Assembly (NCBI GenBank): GCA_030066475.1
Contig: JASJBO010000461.1
Location: forward strand, 1-5,053
Length of the DNA stretch: 5,053 nucleotides
Source of the DNA: Myxococcota bacterium
GTDB taxonomy: Bacteria > Myxococcota_A > UBA9160 > PR03
Direction of reading: 5' to 3'
Positions within the stretch are counted from its first letter, which is position 1. Every line of letters begins with the position of its first letter. Positions 1-5,053 of the stretch are shown piece after piece. The notes beneath the pieces are model-generated. The model was not told the DNA's origin. It ran no database searches and saw only the letters and a program-made list of their open reading frames with translations. The translations under genes and the position numbers were made by a program.

Positions 1-34
1 ATGGGGGGGGGGGGGGCCCCGCCCCCCCCCCCCC
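1..34. repeat. G14-C4-G-C13 homopolymer inverted repeat at window edge
   Basis: Bases 3-16 are fourteen G, 17-20 are four C, 21 is a single G and 22-34 are thirteen C. Read on the minus strand this is G13, a five-base CGGGG loop, then C14, so it could fold into a 13-bp all-GC stem. It begins 17 bases after the stop codon of the small membrane protein gene, where a terminator would sit, but no T-run follows. Long homopolymer G/C at the end of a sequence is also a common sequencing or assembly artefact, so whether it exists in the genome is uncertain. Confidence 0.6.
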
Positions 35-50
35 AGCCCGTGGTTCGACT

Positions 51-308
51 CTAGGCAGCCGCGTCCGCAGCGCGGGCGGCATCTGCCGCGCCGGGCAGCT
101 CCACGGCCTCCTCGGATCCGGTGATCCAATCGAAGCCGCCGAAGCTCTTGTACGACGCGCGGAAGAGCAGGCTCAGGGCGATGTGCTCCGCGAAGACCAG
201 CGGCGTCGGCAGGGTGGCGATCCCGGCCATCACGGAGGCGGTGATCACCGAAGCCACGCCGCCCACCACGATCATGGCGTAGATTGCGAAGGCTCGATCG
301 TTGCTCAT
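51..308 (-). CDS. Small membrane protein of unknown function (85 aa)
   Basis: I do not recognise this protein. It starts MSNDRAFAIYAMIVV and ends in an alanine-rich tail. Residues about 7-31 form one clear hydrophobic, Gly/Ala/Val-rich segment that should span the membrane. Residues about 36-50 (PLVFAEHIALSLLFR) are a second, weaker segment holding charged E41 and H42, so it may be a second helix or a membrane-surface helix. Residues 51-66 are aromatic and polar (YKSFGGFDWITG). The last 15 or so residues are mostly Ala with a few acidic and basic residues. There are no cysteines and no cleavable-signal pattern. The ATG at 308 is chosen because AAGGGAG lies 7 bases upstream, and upstream of it the frame is low-complexity Arg/Ala/Gly. 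A sigma-54-like promoter is centred about 40 bases upstream. The gene is 434 bases from the oxidoreductase and probably transcribed separately. The start, ribosome site and hydrophobic pattern make a real gene likely; function is unknown. Confidence 0.72.
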   Translation of the reverse strand: MSNDRAFAIYAMIVVGGVASVITASVMAGIATLPTPLVFAEHIALSLLFRASYKSFGGFDWITGSEEAVELPGAADAARAADAAA

Positions 309-315
309 CTGGGTT

Positions 316-322
316 CTCCCTT
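316..322 (-). promoter_or_regulatory. Ribosome binding site of the small membrane protein
   Basis: The minus strand reads AAGGGAG, then AACCCAG, then ATG. This is a one-mismatch match to the AAGGAGG Shine-Dalgarno core at a 7-base spacing. It fixes the start at 308 within a frame that stays open far upstream. Confidence 0.7.
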
Positions 323-338
323 GGCTTGCCCGGTCGTA

Positions 339-356
339 GTGCACGCGCCGTGCCAG
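339..356 (-). promoter_or_regulatory. Candidate sigma-54 (-24/-12) promoter
   Basis: The minus strand reads CTGGCACGGCGCGTGCAC. Against the known sigma-54 consensus TGGCAC-N5-TTGC, the -24 half is perfect, the spacer is five bases, and the -12 half is GTGC, one mismatch. The invariant GG (354-353) and GC (342-341) are separated by exactly ten bases, as sigma-54 RNA polymerase requires. Transcription would start near 329, giving a leader of about 21 bases that contains the AAGGGAG ribosome site and then the ATG at 308. If genuine, the small membrane protein is controlled by an enhancer-binding activator and silent without it. Orientation, spacing and distance agree; the GC-rich context raises the chance of an accidental match. 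Confidence 0.5.
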
Positions 357-488
357 CACCGGGACCTCGCCGGACGTTGCGCACGACCTGCCGAGGCCGA
401 TCGCCCCGCGGCTGGCCACCGTGGTCGGTCGGGCGGTCCGGCACGTACCGGCCGGGCGCCGACGGCGGCTTTCTGAGTGCCCGTGATC

Positions 489-522
489 ATGGTTCGGTGT
501 AGACCAGGATGGTTCAGGAACC
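489..522. promoter_or_regulatory. Repeat and inverted-repeat cluster, possible activator site
   Basis: ATGGTTC occurs at 489-495 and again at 509-515, exactly 20 bases (about two helical turns) apart. The second copy is the left arm of the inverted repeat GGTTC-AG-GAACC (511-522). The cluster lies about 160-195 bases upstream of the predicted sigma-54 start near 329, within the range where enhancer-binding proteins bind. It could be an activator site, but the arms are only five bases and no known operator is recognised. Confidence 0.25.
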
Positions 523-587
523 GTGCAGGGAGATGACGCGGGCCGGCTCGGAAGCTGCCCAGGCCGGCGAGGAAGTGGGGCAGGAGC

Positions 588-603
588 TCCCACCTGGGTG
601 GGA
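588..603. repeat. Inverted repeat TCCCACC-TG-GGTGGGA
   Basis: Two perfect seven-base arms flank a central TG, so it can be a two-fold symmetric protein site or an RNA hairpin (six-base stem, four-base loop). Bases 589-593 (CCCAC) can also pair with GTGGG at 575-579, giving an alternative, mutually exclusive stem. No T-run follows on either strand, so it is a weak intrinsic-terminator candidate. Its role is unknown. Confidence 0.4.
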
Positions 604-697
604 TCAGCCCCGGAGATTCGACCCACCTCCAGGTCACCGTGGAACCCGCAACTCCACGTGCAAATGGCGCTTTCTGGGTACACGAGAGATGGGCTTC

Positions 698-711
698 GCC
701 CTTCGAAGGGC
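698..711. repeat. 14-bp perfect palindrome GCCCTTCGAAGGGC
   Basis: This is a perfect 14-base palindrome 32 bases past the oxidoreductase stop on the minus strand. As RNA it folds into a five-base stem with a TCGA loop. Bases 698-701 (GCCC) can instead pair with GGGC at 691-694 across a TTC loop, so two overlapping hairpins compete. No U-tract follows. It is plausibly part of the 3' end or transcript-stabilising region of the oxidoreductase mRNA, or a dimeric regulator site. Confidence 0.4.
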
Positions 712-722
712 ACCGTCGGAGA

Positions 723-742
723 AGCGAGGGGCGGGGCTCGCT
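723..742 (-). terminator. Hairpin abutting the oxidoreductase stop codon
   Basis: On the minus strand the TAG stop (745-743) is followed at once by AGCGAG, an eight-base CCCCGCCC loop, CTCGCT and then TCTCC. The two six-base arms are perfectly complementary. Position fits a terminator or a 3'-end protecting hairpin, but the following sequence is only pyrimidine-rich, not a T-run. High-GC bacteria often end transcripts without strong U-tracts, so termination is possible but unproven. Confidence 0.35.
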
Positions 743-3700
743 CTAACGCGCCGCGGCAGGGCCGGCGGCGAAGCGCTCGAGCTCTTCCGCCACGCGCGCG
801 CGGTACTGGTTCACGGACGCCAGCTTGATGTCCTCGAAGCCGCGGACCTGGCCCGGAAGGCCGGCGATGGCGACCGCGTCGTCGAGCAGCTCGGGCTTGA
901 GATCGGTGAGCACGCGCCGGATCGCGGCGCGGTACTCGCCCGGAAGCTCGCGCTCGATGCGCCGGATGCGCGTGCGACCGAAGAGATCGAGCGGCGTGCC
1001 GCGCAGCCAGCGCGCCCAGGCCAGCAGCCGGAACAGCGGCGCCGCCCACGACGGAACCGCGATCTTCCGCGTGAGGCCCAGCGCGCGCAGCAGCGGCGGA
1101 TGAAGGCGCCAGGCAATGCGCGCTCCCGGCGCCGCCAGCGCCCGCGCGTCGGCGAGCCCCTCGTCGAGGAGCATCAGCCGCGCGACCTCGTACTCGTCCT
1201 TGTAGGCCAGCAGCTTGTGGAGCCCGCGCGAGACCGAGAGCGTGAGCCGCGTCGACCCGGGCACGACCGCGGCCTCGCGCTCGGCCACCTCGGCCACGGT
1301 CGCGAGGTAGCCCTCGGCCAGGCGCACGTCCTGGTAGGCCACCAGGTCGCGGCAGAGGAGCGCGATCGTCTCGCGAAGCTCCGCGTCGCCGTGAGCGAGC
1401 TCCGCGACGCGCGACGCCAGCCCGTCCGGCAAGACCGCCGCGCGGTCGGCCGGCGCAGGGGCCTGCTGCTCCGCGAGCGCCGCGCGAAGCGTTTCGGGAT
1501 CGGCGATCCGGCAACGACCCCAGCGGAAGGCGGCGACGTTCTGCTCGACCGCCACGCCGTTCAGCTCGATGGCGCGCTCGACGGAGCCGGCACGAATGGG
1601 CAGGCACCCCGCCTGCACCGCCATGCCCACCACGAAGAAGTTCGCGGTGAGCGCGTTGCCGAAGAGGGCAGTGGTGATGGCCGAGGCGTCGGCCCAGTGC
1701 CGGTGTCCCTCCCGCGTCCGCGCGGCCAGGCGGGCCTCGAGCCGAGACGAAGCCGGCAGCTCCGTTCCCGGCGACGCGATCATCGCCCCGGTCGGCGTGG
1801 CCGTGGTCGAGCCGACCACGGCGGTGCGCTCCGGGCTCGCGACGCCCAGGCCGTTCGGCGAGCCGGCCACCAGCGCGTCGCAGGCGAGGATCAGGTCGGC
1901 CTGGCCCGAGCCGAGCCGGTTCGTCTCGGCCGGTGCGCCGCGCCGCAGCCGGAGGTCACTCACCACGGGGCCGGCTTTCTGGGAGAGACCGATCTGGTCG
2001 AGTCCTCGCACCTCGTAGCCGTCGAAGGCGGCGGCCGTGCCCAGCACCTGCGAGACGGTCACGATGCCGGTGCCGCCGATCCCGGTGATGCGCACCGCGA
2101 AGTCGTCGGCGTCGACCCGCAGGACGGGTTCGGGCAGCGAGGCGGGCGGCACCGGCGCCGCGGGGCGGGCCTCCGGAACGGCTTCCGTGACGCGAGCGCC
2201 CCGCAGGCGTCGCCACAGCCGGGCGAAGCGACCCGGCCCCGACACGGTCATGAAAGACGGGCAGTCGCCCTCGAGACACGAGAAGTCGAGGTTGCAGGTC
2301 GTCTGATCGATGCGCGTCTTGCGCCCGAAGGGGGTGTCCACGGGCTGCACCGAGAGGCAGTTGCTGACCCGGCCGCAGTCGCCGCAGCCCTCGCAGATCC
2401 TCGGGTTGATCACGACGCGCAGATCGGGCGTCGGGACCAGCTTCCGCTTGCGGGCCCGCCGCGCCTGCGCCGCGCAGGCCTGGTCGTGGACGAGCACCGT
2501 CACCCCGGAGATCTGCGCGAGCGTCTCCTGGGCCTCGAGCAGACGCGACCGGCTCCACACCTCCACGCCGGCCGGCAGCGCGCGGTAGGCCTCGCGCTCG
2601 GGGTCGTCGCTCGTCACGAGCACCCGGCTCACCCCCTGGGCGAGCAGCACCCGGGCGACGCTGGCGAGGGAGCCCTGCCCCTGCACCGTCTGGCCACCCG
2701 TCATGGCGACCGAGCCGTTCCACAGCAGCTTGTAGGTGATGTCGACGCCGGCCGCGACGGCGGCCTGCACGGCGAGCTGCCCGCTGTGGAAGTAGGTGCC
2801 GTCTCCCAGGTTCTGGACGAGGTGCGGACGCTCGACGAACCCGGACATGCCGATCCACTGGGTCCCCTCGTTGCCCATGCACGAGAGCGCCGTGATCTCG
2901 CCGACGCGCTTCGGGTCCATCAGCATCACCATCGTGTGACAGCCGATCCCGGCCGCCACGAGCGAGCCCTCGGGCACCCGCGTGCTCCGGTTGTGCGGAC
3001 ATCCCGAGCAGTAGAAGGGCGTCCTGCGCACGGCGAGGGCCGGCGGCGGCGCGGGAAGCTCGGGAGCCGGCGCGAGCCGCTCGGCGAGGCGTCGCGCGAG
3101 GCGGCTGCGGAGGGCGGGCAGGATGTCGTCGGCCGAGAGCGCGCCGTGACCGGGCAGCAGGGGCCGGTCCTGCTCGTCGAACTTGCCGACCACCATGGGG
3201 TGCTCGGAGTGGTTGTAGAGCGCGTCCTTCACCAGGGATTCGAGGTTCGGCTGCTTCTCCTCGATCACCAGCAGCTCGTCGAGACCACGCGCGAAGTGAC
3301 GCAGGGTCGCCGGGTTGAAGGGCAGCGGCATCTGCATCTTGAGCAGGCGAATGCCGGCCTCCGCCACGGCCGCGTCGCTTGCCAGGCCCAGGCGCCGCAG
3401 CGCCTCGCGCACCTCGCGGTAGGTGATCCCCGAAGAGACGATCCCGATCCAGGCGTCCGACGGATCCACCGTGCTCCGGTTGAGCCGGTTCGAGGAGGCG
3501 TACTCGACGGCGAGGGCGTAACGGATCTCGTAGATCTCGCGCTCCAGCTCGATGGTGTGCGGGGTGAGGAGCTTGCCGTCGGGAACGTGGACGTAGGGAG
3601 CGCCCTCGTGCAGCGGGATCACCGGCGGGACGCGCTCCGGATCGAGGTGCACGGTGCCGCTGCCGTCCGCCACGTCGGCGACGATCTTGAGGCTCGTCCA

Positions 3701-4309
3701 CAGCCCCGTGCAGCGCGAGAGCGCGATGGCGTGGCGGCCGAGCTCGAGCGCCTCGGCGGGGTCTCCCGGGTAGAGCACGGGGATGTGCATGTCGAAGAGC
3801 GAGCCGGCCGACGACGAGGGCAGCGTCGAGCTCTTGGCGGCCGGATCGTCTCCCACGAGCGCCACCGCACCGCCGCGCGGGTCGCTTCCGGCATACACCG
3901 CGTGGCGCAGCGCATCGCTCGCCCGGTCGACGCCGGGCGCCTTGCCGTACCAGATCCCGAGCACGCCGTCGTAGCGGCGGTCGGGCTGGGCGGCGGCGAG
4001 CTGCGAGCCCATCACGCTGGTCGCCGCGTACTCCTCGTTGAGCGCCGGCTGGCACACGATGGGCAGGTCGGGCGCCTCGCGTGCCGCGCCGCGGATCGCC
4101 TGGTCGTAGCCGCCGAGGGGTGAGCCGGGATAGCCGGACACGAAGGCCGCCGTCTGGAGCCCGGCGGCGCGGTCGGCGCGCAGCTGCTCCAGCGGAAGGC
4201 GGGCGAGGGCCTGGATGCCGGTCAGGAAGACCGTGCCGCGGTCGGCTGTGTAGCGGTCCGAGAGCCGATAGCCCGTGGGGAGCCCCACCCCATGCCGCTC
4301 GTCCGCCAT
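743..4309 (-). CDS. Fused indolepyruvate:ferredoxin oxidoreductase (1188 aa)
   Basis: Members of this family decarboxylate indolepyruvate and other aryl-pyruvates from aromatic amino acid transamination to the aryl-acetyl-CoA, using thiamine diphosphate and passing electrons to ferredoxin in the cytoplasm. Archaeal enzymes have separate IorA and IorB subunits; here both lie in one chain of the usual fused-form length (about 1150-1200). Residues about 20-400 hold the N-terminal modules with family blocks GYPGSPLGG (59-67), NEEYAATSVMGSQ (91-103), WYGKAPGVDRASD (120-132) and GDDPAAKSSTLP (153-164). Residues about 430-610 are the thiamine-diphosphate domain: CSGCPHN (434-440), GIGCH (454-458) and a GDG (502-504) to N531 cofactor motif. 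Cysteines 639, 642, 645, 651, 672, 678 and 683 are the iron-sulfur segment. Residues about 738-930 are the gamma-type domain (GIGGTG 743-748, GLSQKAGPVVS 774-784), followed by a C-terminal domain to about 1180 resembling DUF6537. The start has a good Shine-Dalgarno, and family similarity begins at about residue 14. Exact substrate is inferred. No ferredoxin gene is in view. Confidence 0.95.
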   Translation of the reverse strand: MADERHGVGLPTGYRLSDRYTADRGTVFLTGIQALARLPLEQLRADRAAGLQTAAFVSGYPGSPLGGYDQAIRGAAREAPDLPIVCQPALNEEYAATSVMGSQLAAAQPDRRYDGVLGIWYGKAPGVDRASDALRHAVYAGSDPRGGAVALVGDDPAAKSSTLPSSSAGSLFDMHIPVLYPGDPAEALELGRHAIALSRCTGLWTSLKIVADVADGSGTVHLDPERVPPVIPLHEGAPYVHVPDGKLLTPHTIELEREIYEIRYALAVEYASSNRLNRSTVDPSDAWIGIVSSGITYREVREALRRLGLASDAAVAEAGIRLLKMQMPLPFNPATLRHFARGLDELLVIEEKQPNLESLVKDALYNHSEHPMVVGKFDEQDRPLLPGHGALSADDILPALRSRLARRLAERLAPAPELPAPPPALAVRRTPFYCSGCPHNRSTRVPEGSLVAAGIGCHTMVMLMDPKRVGEITALSCMGNEGTQWIGMSGFVERPHLVQNLGDGTYFHSGQLAVQAAVAAGVDITYKLLWNGSVAMTGGQTVQGQGSLASVARVLLAQGVSRVLVTSDDPEREAYRALPAGVEVWSRSRLLEAQETLAQISGVTVLVHDQACAAQARRARKRKLVPTPDLRVVINPRICEGCGDCGRVSNCLSVQPVDTPFGRKTRIDQTTCNLDFSCLEGDCPSFMTVSGPGRFARLWRRLRGARVTEAVPEARPAAPVPPASLPEPVLRVDADDFAVRITGIGGTGIVTVSQVLGTAAAFDGYEVRGLDQIGLSQKAGPVVSDLRLRRGAPAETNRLGSGQADLILACDALVAGSPNGLGVASPERTAVVGSTTATPTGAMIASPGTELPASSRLEARLAARTREGHRHWADASAITTALFGNALTANFFVVGMAVQAGCLPIRAGSVERAIELNGVAVEQNVAAFRWGRCRIADPETLRAALAEQQAPAPADRAAVLPDGLASRVAELAHGDAELRETIALLCRDLVAYQDVRLAEGYLATVAEVAEREAAVVPGSTRLTLSVSRGLHKLLAYKDEYEVARLMLLDEGLADARALAAPGARIAWRLHPPLLRALGLTRKIAVPSWAAPLFRLLAWARWLRGTPLDLFGRTRIRRIERELPGEYRAAIRRVLTDLKPELLDDAVAIAGLPGQVRGFEDIKLASVNQYRARVAEELERFAAGPAAAR

Positions 4310-4313
4310 GGCC

Positions 4314-4320
4314 TCACCCC
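4314..4320 (-). promoter_or_regulatory. Ribosome binding site of the oxidoreductase
   Basis: The minus strand reads GGGGTGA, then GGCC, then ATG at 4309. GGGGTGA matches GAGGTGA of the anti-Shine-Dalgarno complement at six of seven bases. It supports the ATG at 4309 as the start. Confidence 0.5.
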
Positions 4321-4329
4321 CACTCGAGA

Positions 4330-4359
4330 CTTATCGGTCGACCGAGCGGCGGGATCCAA
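4330..4359 (-). promoter_or_regulatory. Weak sigma-70-like promoter for the oxidoreductase
   Basis: The minus strand has TTGGAT (4359-4354), an 18-base spacer and GATAAG (4335-4330), followed about 20 bases later by the ATG. The -35 matches TTGACA at three positions and the -10 matches TATAAT at four. This is the best pair I found in the gap, but it is poor and could be chance. Confidence 0.2.
4334..4345. promoter_or_regulatory. 12-bp palindrome, possible operator of the oxidoreductase
   Basis: TCGGTCGACCGA is a perfect 12-base palindrome centred about 30 bases upstream of the oxidoreductase ATG. It touches the -10-like element (4330-4335) and lies in the spacer of the weak promoter, where a dimeric repressor would block polymerase. 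No regulator gene is in view and I do not recognise the site. Confidence 0.3.
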
Positions 4360-4406
4360 CACCCCAACGGATCGGATTCCGCTGGCACTGGAAGGACCTC
4401 ACGCCT

Positions 4407-5053
4407 TCAGACATCGAGCCCCACCTCGCGCATCAGCGCGAGCGCGTTGCTCTTCTCGACGACGCCGTCGCGCAGCCTGTAGTCGAAGGCGATGCGGCCG
4501 TCTTCGAGGTGGTCCTCGAAGTGGAGGTTCACCGCGCGGGGCGCGAGCTCGTCGGCGATGCGGGCGAGCGCCAGGTCGTGCGTGGTCACCAGGCCTATGG
4601 CGCCCCGGCCCACGAGATCGCGCACCACCGCGGCCGCGCCGATCTGGCGGTCGTGCGAGTTGGTTCCGTGCAAGATCTCGTCGAGCAGGAAGAGCGTGTC
4701 GCTCTCGCCCCGCGAGACGTCCACGATCTGGCGCAGCCGCTTGATCTCGGCGTAGAAGCGTGACTCGCCTTCCTGGAGTGAGTCGTGGACGCGGATCGAA
4801 GCTCCCACCCGGAGGGGAGACAGGCGCAGCCACCGGGCCCGCACCGGCGCTCCCGCCAGCGCGAGCACCGCGTTGGTCCCCACGGTGCGCAGCCAGGTGC
4901 TCTTGCCCGACATGTTGGAGCCAGAGACCACGACACAGGCCAGCTCGGCACCCAGGCGAAGGTCGTTGCGGACGCTGCGCGAGCTCGGCAGCAGCGGGTG
5001 ACCGAGGCCATCGCCCGCGAGCACGGGCCCCTGGGCGTGGATCTCAGGAAAGG
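4407..5053 (-). CDS. MutS-family ATPase, C-terminal part (5' end outside window)
   Basis: The 214 codons in view hold the ATP-binding domain of a MutS-like protein, one that couples nucleotide binding to DNA-structure recognition or mismatch repair. Counting from the first visible residue: GHPLLP near 17-22, Walker A GSNMSGKST at 44-52, LLDEILHGTNSHD (Walker B and the following loop) at 122-134, and the TTHD switch at 156-159. It ends soon after (ALALMREVGLDV), so it has neither a canonical MutS C-terminal oligomerisation extension nor a Smr nuclease domain. The Walker A and DEILHGTNS blocks resemble the short MutS-related group of about 600 residues, some with N-terminal membrane helices, rather than canonical MutS (GPNMGGKST, DEIGRGTS). 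The frame stays open to the window edge. The GTG at 5024 encodes an internal valine, because residues upstream (FPEIHAQGP) already fit the family. Whether this protein does mismatch repair is unknown. Confidence 0.9.
   Translation of the reverse strand, partial: FPEIHAQGPVLAGDGLGHPLLPSSRSVRNDLRLGAELACVVVSGSNMSGKSTWLRTVGTNAVLALAGAPVRARWLRLSPLRVGASIRVHDSLQEGESRFYAEIKRLRQIVDVSRGESDTLFLLDEILHGTNSHDRQIGAAAVVRDLVGRGAIGLVTTHDLALARIADELAPRAVNLHFEDHLEDGRIAFDYRLRDGVVEKSNALALMREVGLDV

Larger units (their letters stand above)
309..742. other. 434-base non-coding region between oxidoreductase and small gene
   Basis: No convincing gene lies here on either strand. The open frames crossing it translate to Arg/Pro/Gly/Ala-rich low-complexity sequence without recognisable motifs. 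The half next to the oxidoreductase stop carries several inverted repeats (723-742, 698-711, 588-603) that could end or attenuate its transcript. The other half carries the repeat cluster at 489-522, the sigma-54-like element at 339-356 and the ribosome site of the small gene. I saw no tRNA cloverleaf, riboswitch signature or attachment-site duplication. Confidence 0.6.
4310..4406. other. 97-base gap between MutS-type gene and oxidoreductase
   Basis: The gap has no gene. It holds the oxidoreductase ribosome site, a 12-base palindrome at 4334-4345, a weak promoter-like pair, and a four-base hairpin (CGGA...TCCG, 4368-4381) too weak to call a terminator. No T-rich terminator follows the MutS-type stop, so read-through into the oxidoreductase cannot be excluded. 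Confidence 0.5.

Noticed and set aside
36..60. GTGGTTCGACTCTAG resembling a tRNA T-arm
   Set aside because: The TTCGACT loop is present but the flanking bases do not form a five-pair stem, and the upstream sequence is a G/C homopolymer, not an acceptor, D and anticodon arm.
305..637. A 110-codon minus-strand frame starting with GTG at 637 whose TGA overlaps the ATG of the small gene
   Set aside because: The ATGA overlap looks like translational coupling, but the frame has a poor ribosome site, Arg/Pro-rich composition and no recognisable motif, and it runs straight through the sigma-54-like element and the repeats. I treat the overlap as chance.
309..1607. N-terminal extension of the small membrane protein frame, 518 codons in total
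   Set aside because: The part beyond 743 is the out-of-frame shadow of the oxidoreductase, and 309-742 translates to low-complexity sequence. The ribosome site at 316-322 supports the start at 308.
1956..4055. A 699-codon minus-strand frame inside the oxidoreductase
   Set aside because: It is the same strand in another frame. The translation is Arg/Ala/Gly repeats without domains, overlapped by the strongly supported oxidoreductase frame.
509..4123. A 1204-codon open frame on the plus strand, antisense to the oxidoreductase
   Set aside because: It mirrors nearly the whole oxidoreductase gene. The translation is Arg/His/Asp/Glu/Gly-rich with no motif, while the minus-strand frame has conserved thiamine, cysteine and gamma-domain motifs. 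GC-rich third positions leave the opposite strand free of stops.
5022..5024. GTG as start of the MutS-type gene
   Set aside because: The frame continues upstream to the window edge with family-like residues, and a start here would leave only the ATPase half of the protein. It is an internal valine codon.

Overview
The window is GC-rich bacterial DNA. Everything I can support as coding lies on the minus strand: three genes, read from high to low coordinates. GC-dominated third codon positions keep long spurious frames open on the opposite strand. The gene content (a large single-chain indolepyruvate:ferredoxin oxidoreductase and a short MutS-type ATPase) fits a high-GC proteobacterium or a relative such as a deltaproteobacterial/myxobacterial-type lineage. 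The sequence does not settle the taxon. I see no tRNA, rRNA, CRISPR array, insertion sequence or phage gene.

Layout in the direction of transcription: (1) 5053-4407 is the C-terminal part of a MutS-family ATPase whose beginning lies outside the window. (2) 4406-4310 is a 97-base gap with a 12-bp perfect palindrome and a weak promoter-like pair in front of the next gene. (3) 4309-743 encodes a complete 1188-residue fused indolepyruvate/2-oxoacid:ferredoxin oxidoreductase, with alpha-like thiamine diphosphate modules, a cysteine-rich iron-sulfur segment, a gamma-like domain and a C-terminal family-specific domain. (4) 742-309 is a 434-base non-coding stretch. It holds inverted repeats just after the oxidoreductase stop, a repeat/inverted-repeat cluster near 489-522, and a good match to a sigma-54 (-24/-12) promoter at 339-356. 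(5) 308-51 encodes an unrecognised 85-residue small membrane protein with a clear ribosome binding site. (6) 1-34 is an extreme G14-C4-G-C13 tract at the window edge, either a very strong hairpin or an assembly artefact.

The oxidoreductase is the only gene with a clear metabolic role: CoA- and ferredoxin-dependent oxidative decarboxylation of aryl-pyruvates from aromatic amino acid breakdown. Nothing shows that the three genes form one functional unit. The gaps (97 and 434 bases), the hairpins after the oxidoreductase and the sigma-54-like promoter suggest that the small membrane protein is transcribed separately. That promoter and its gene are the most interesting signal here. I did not find convincing evidence of a new multi-gene system.
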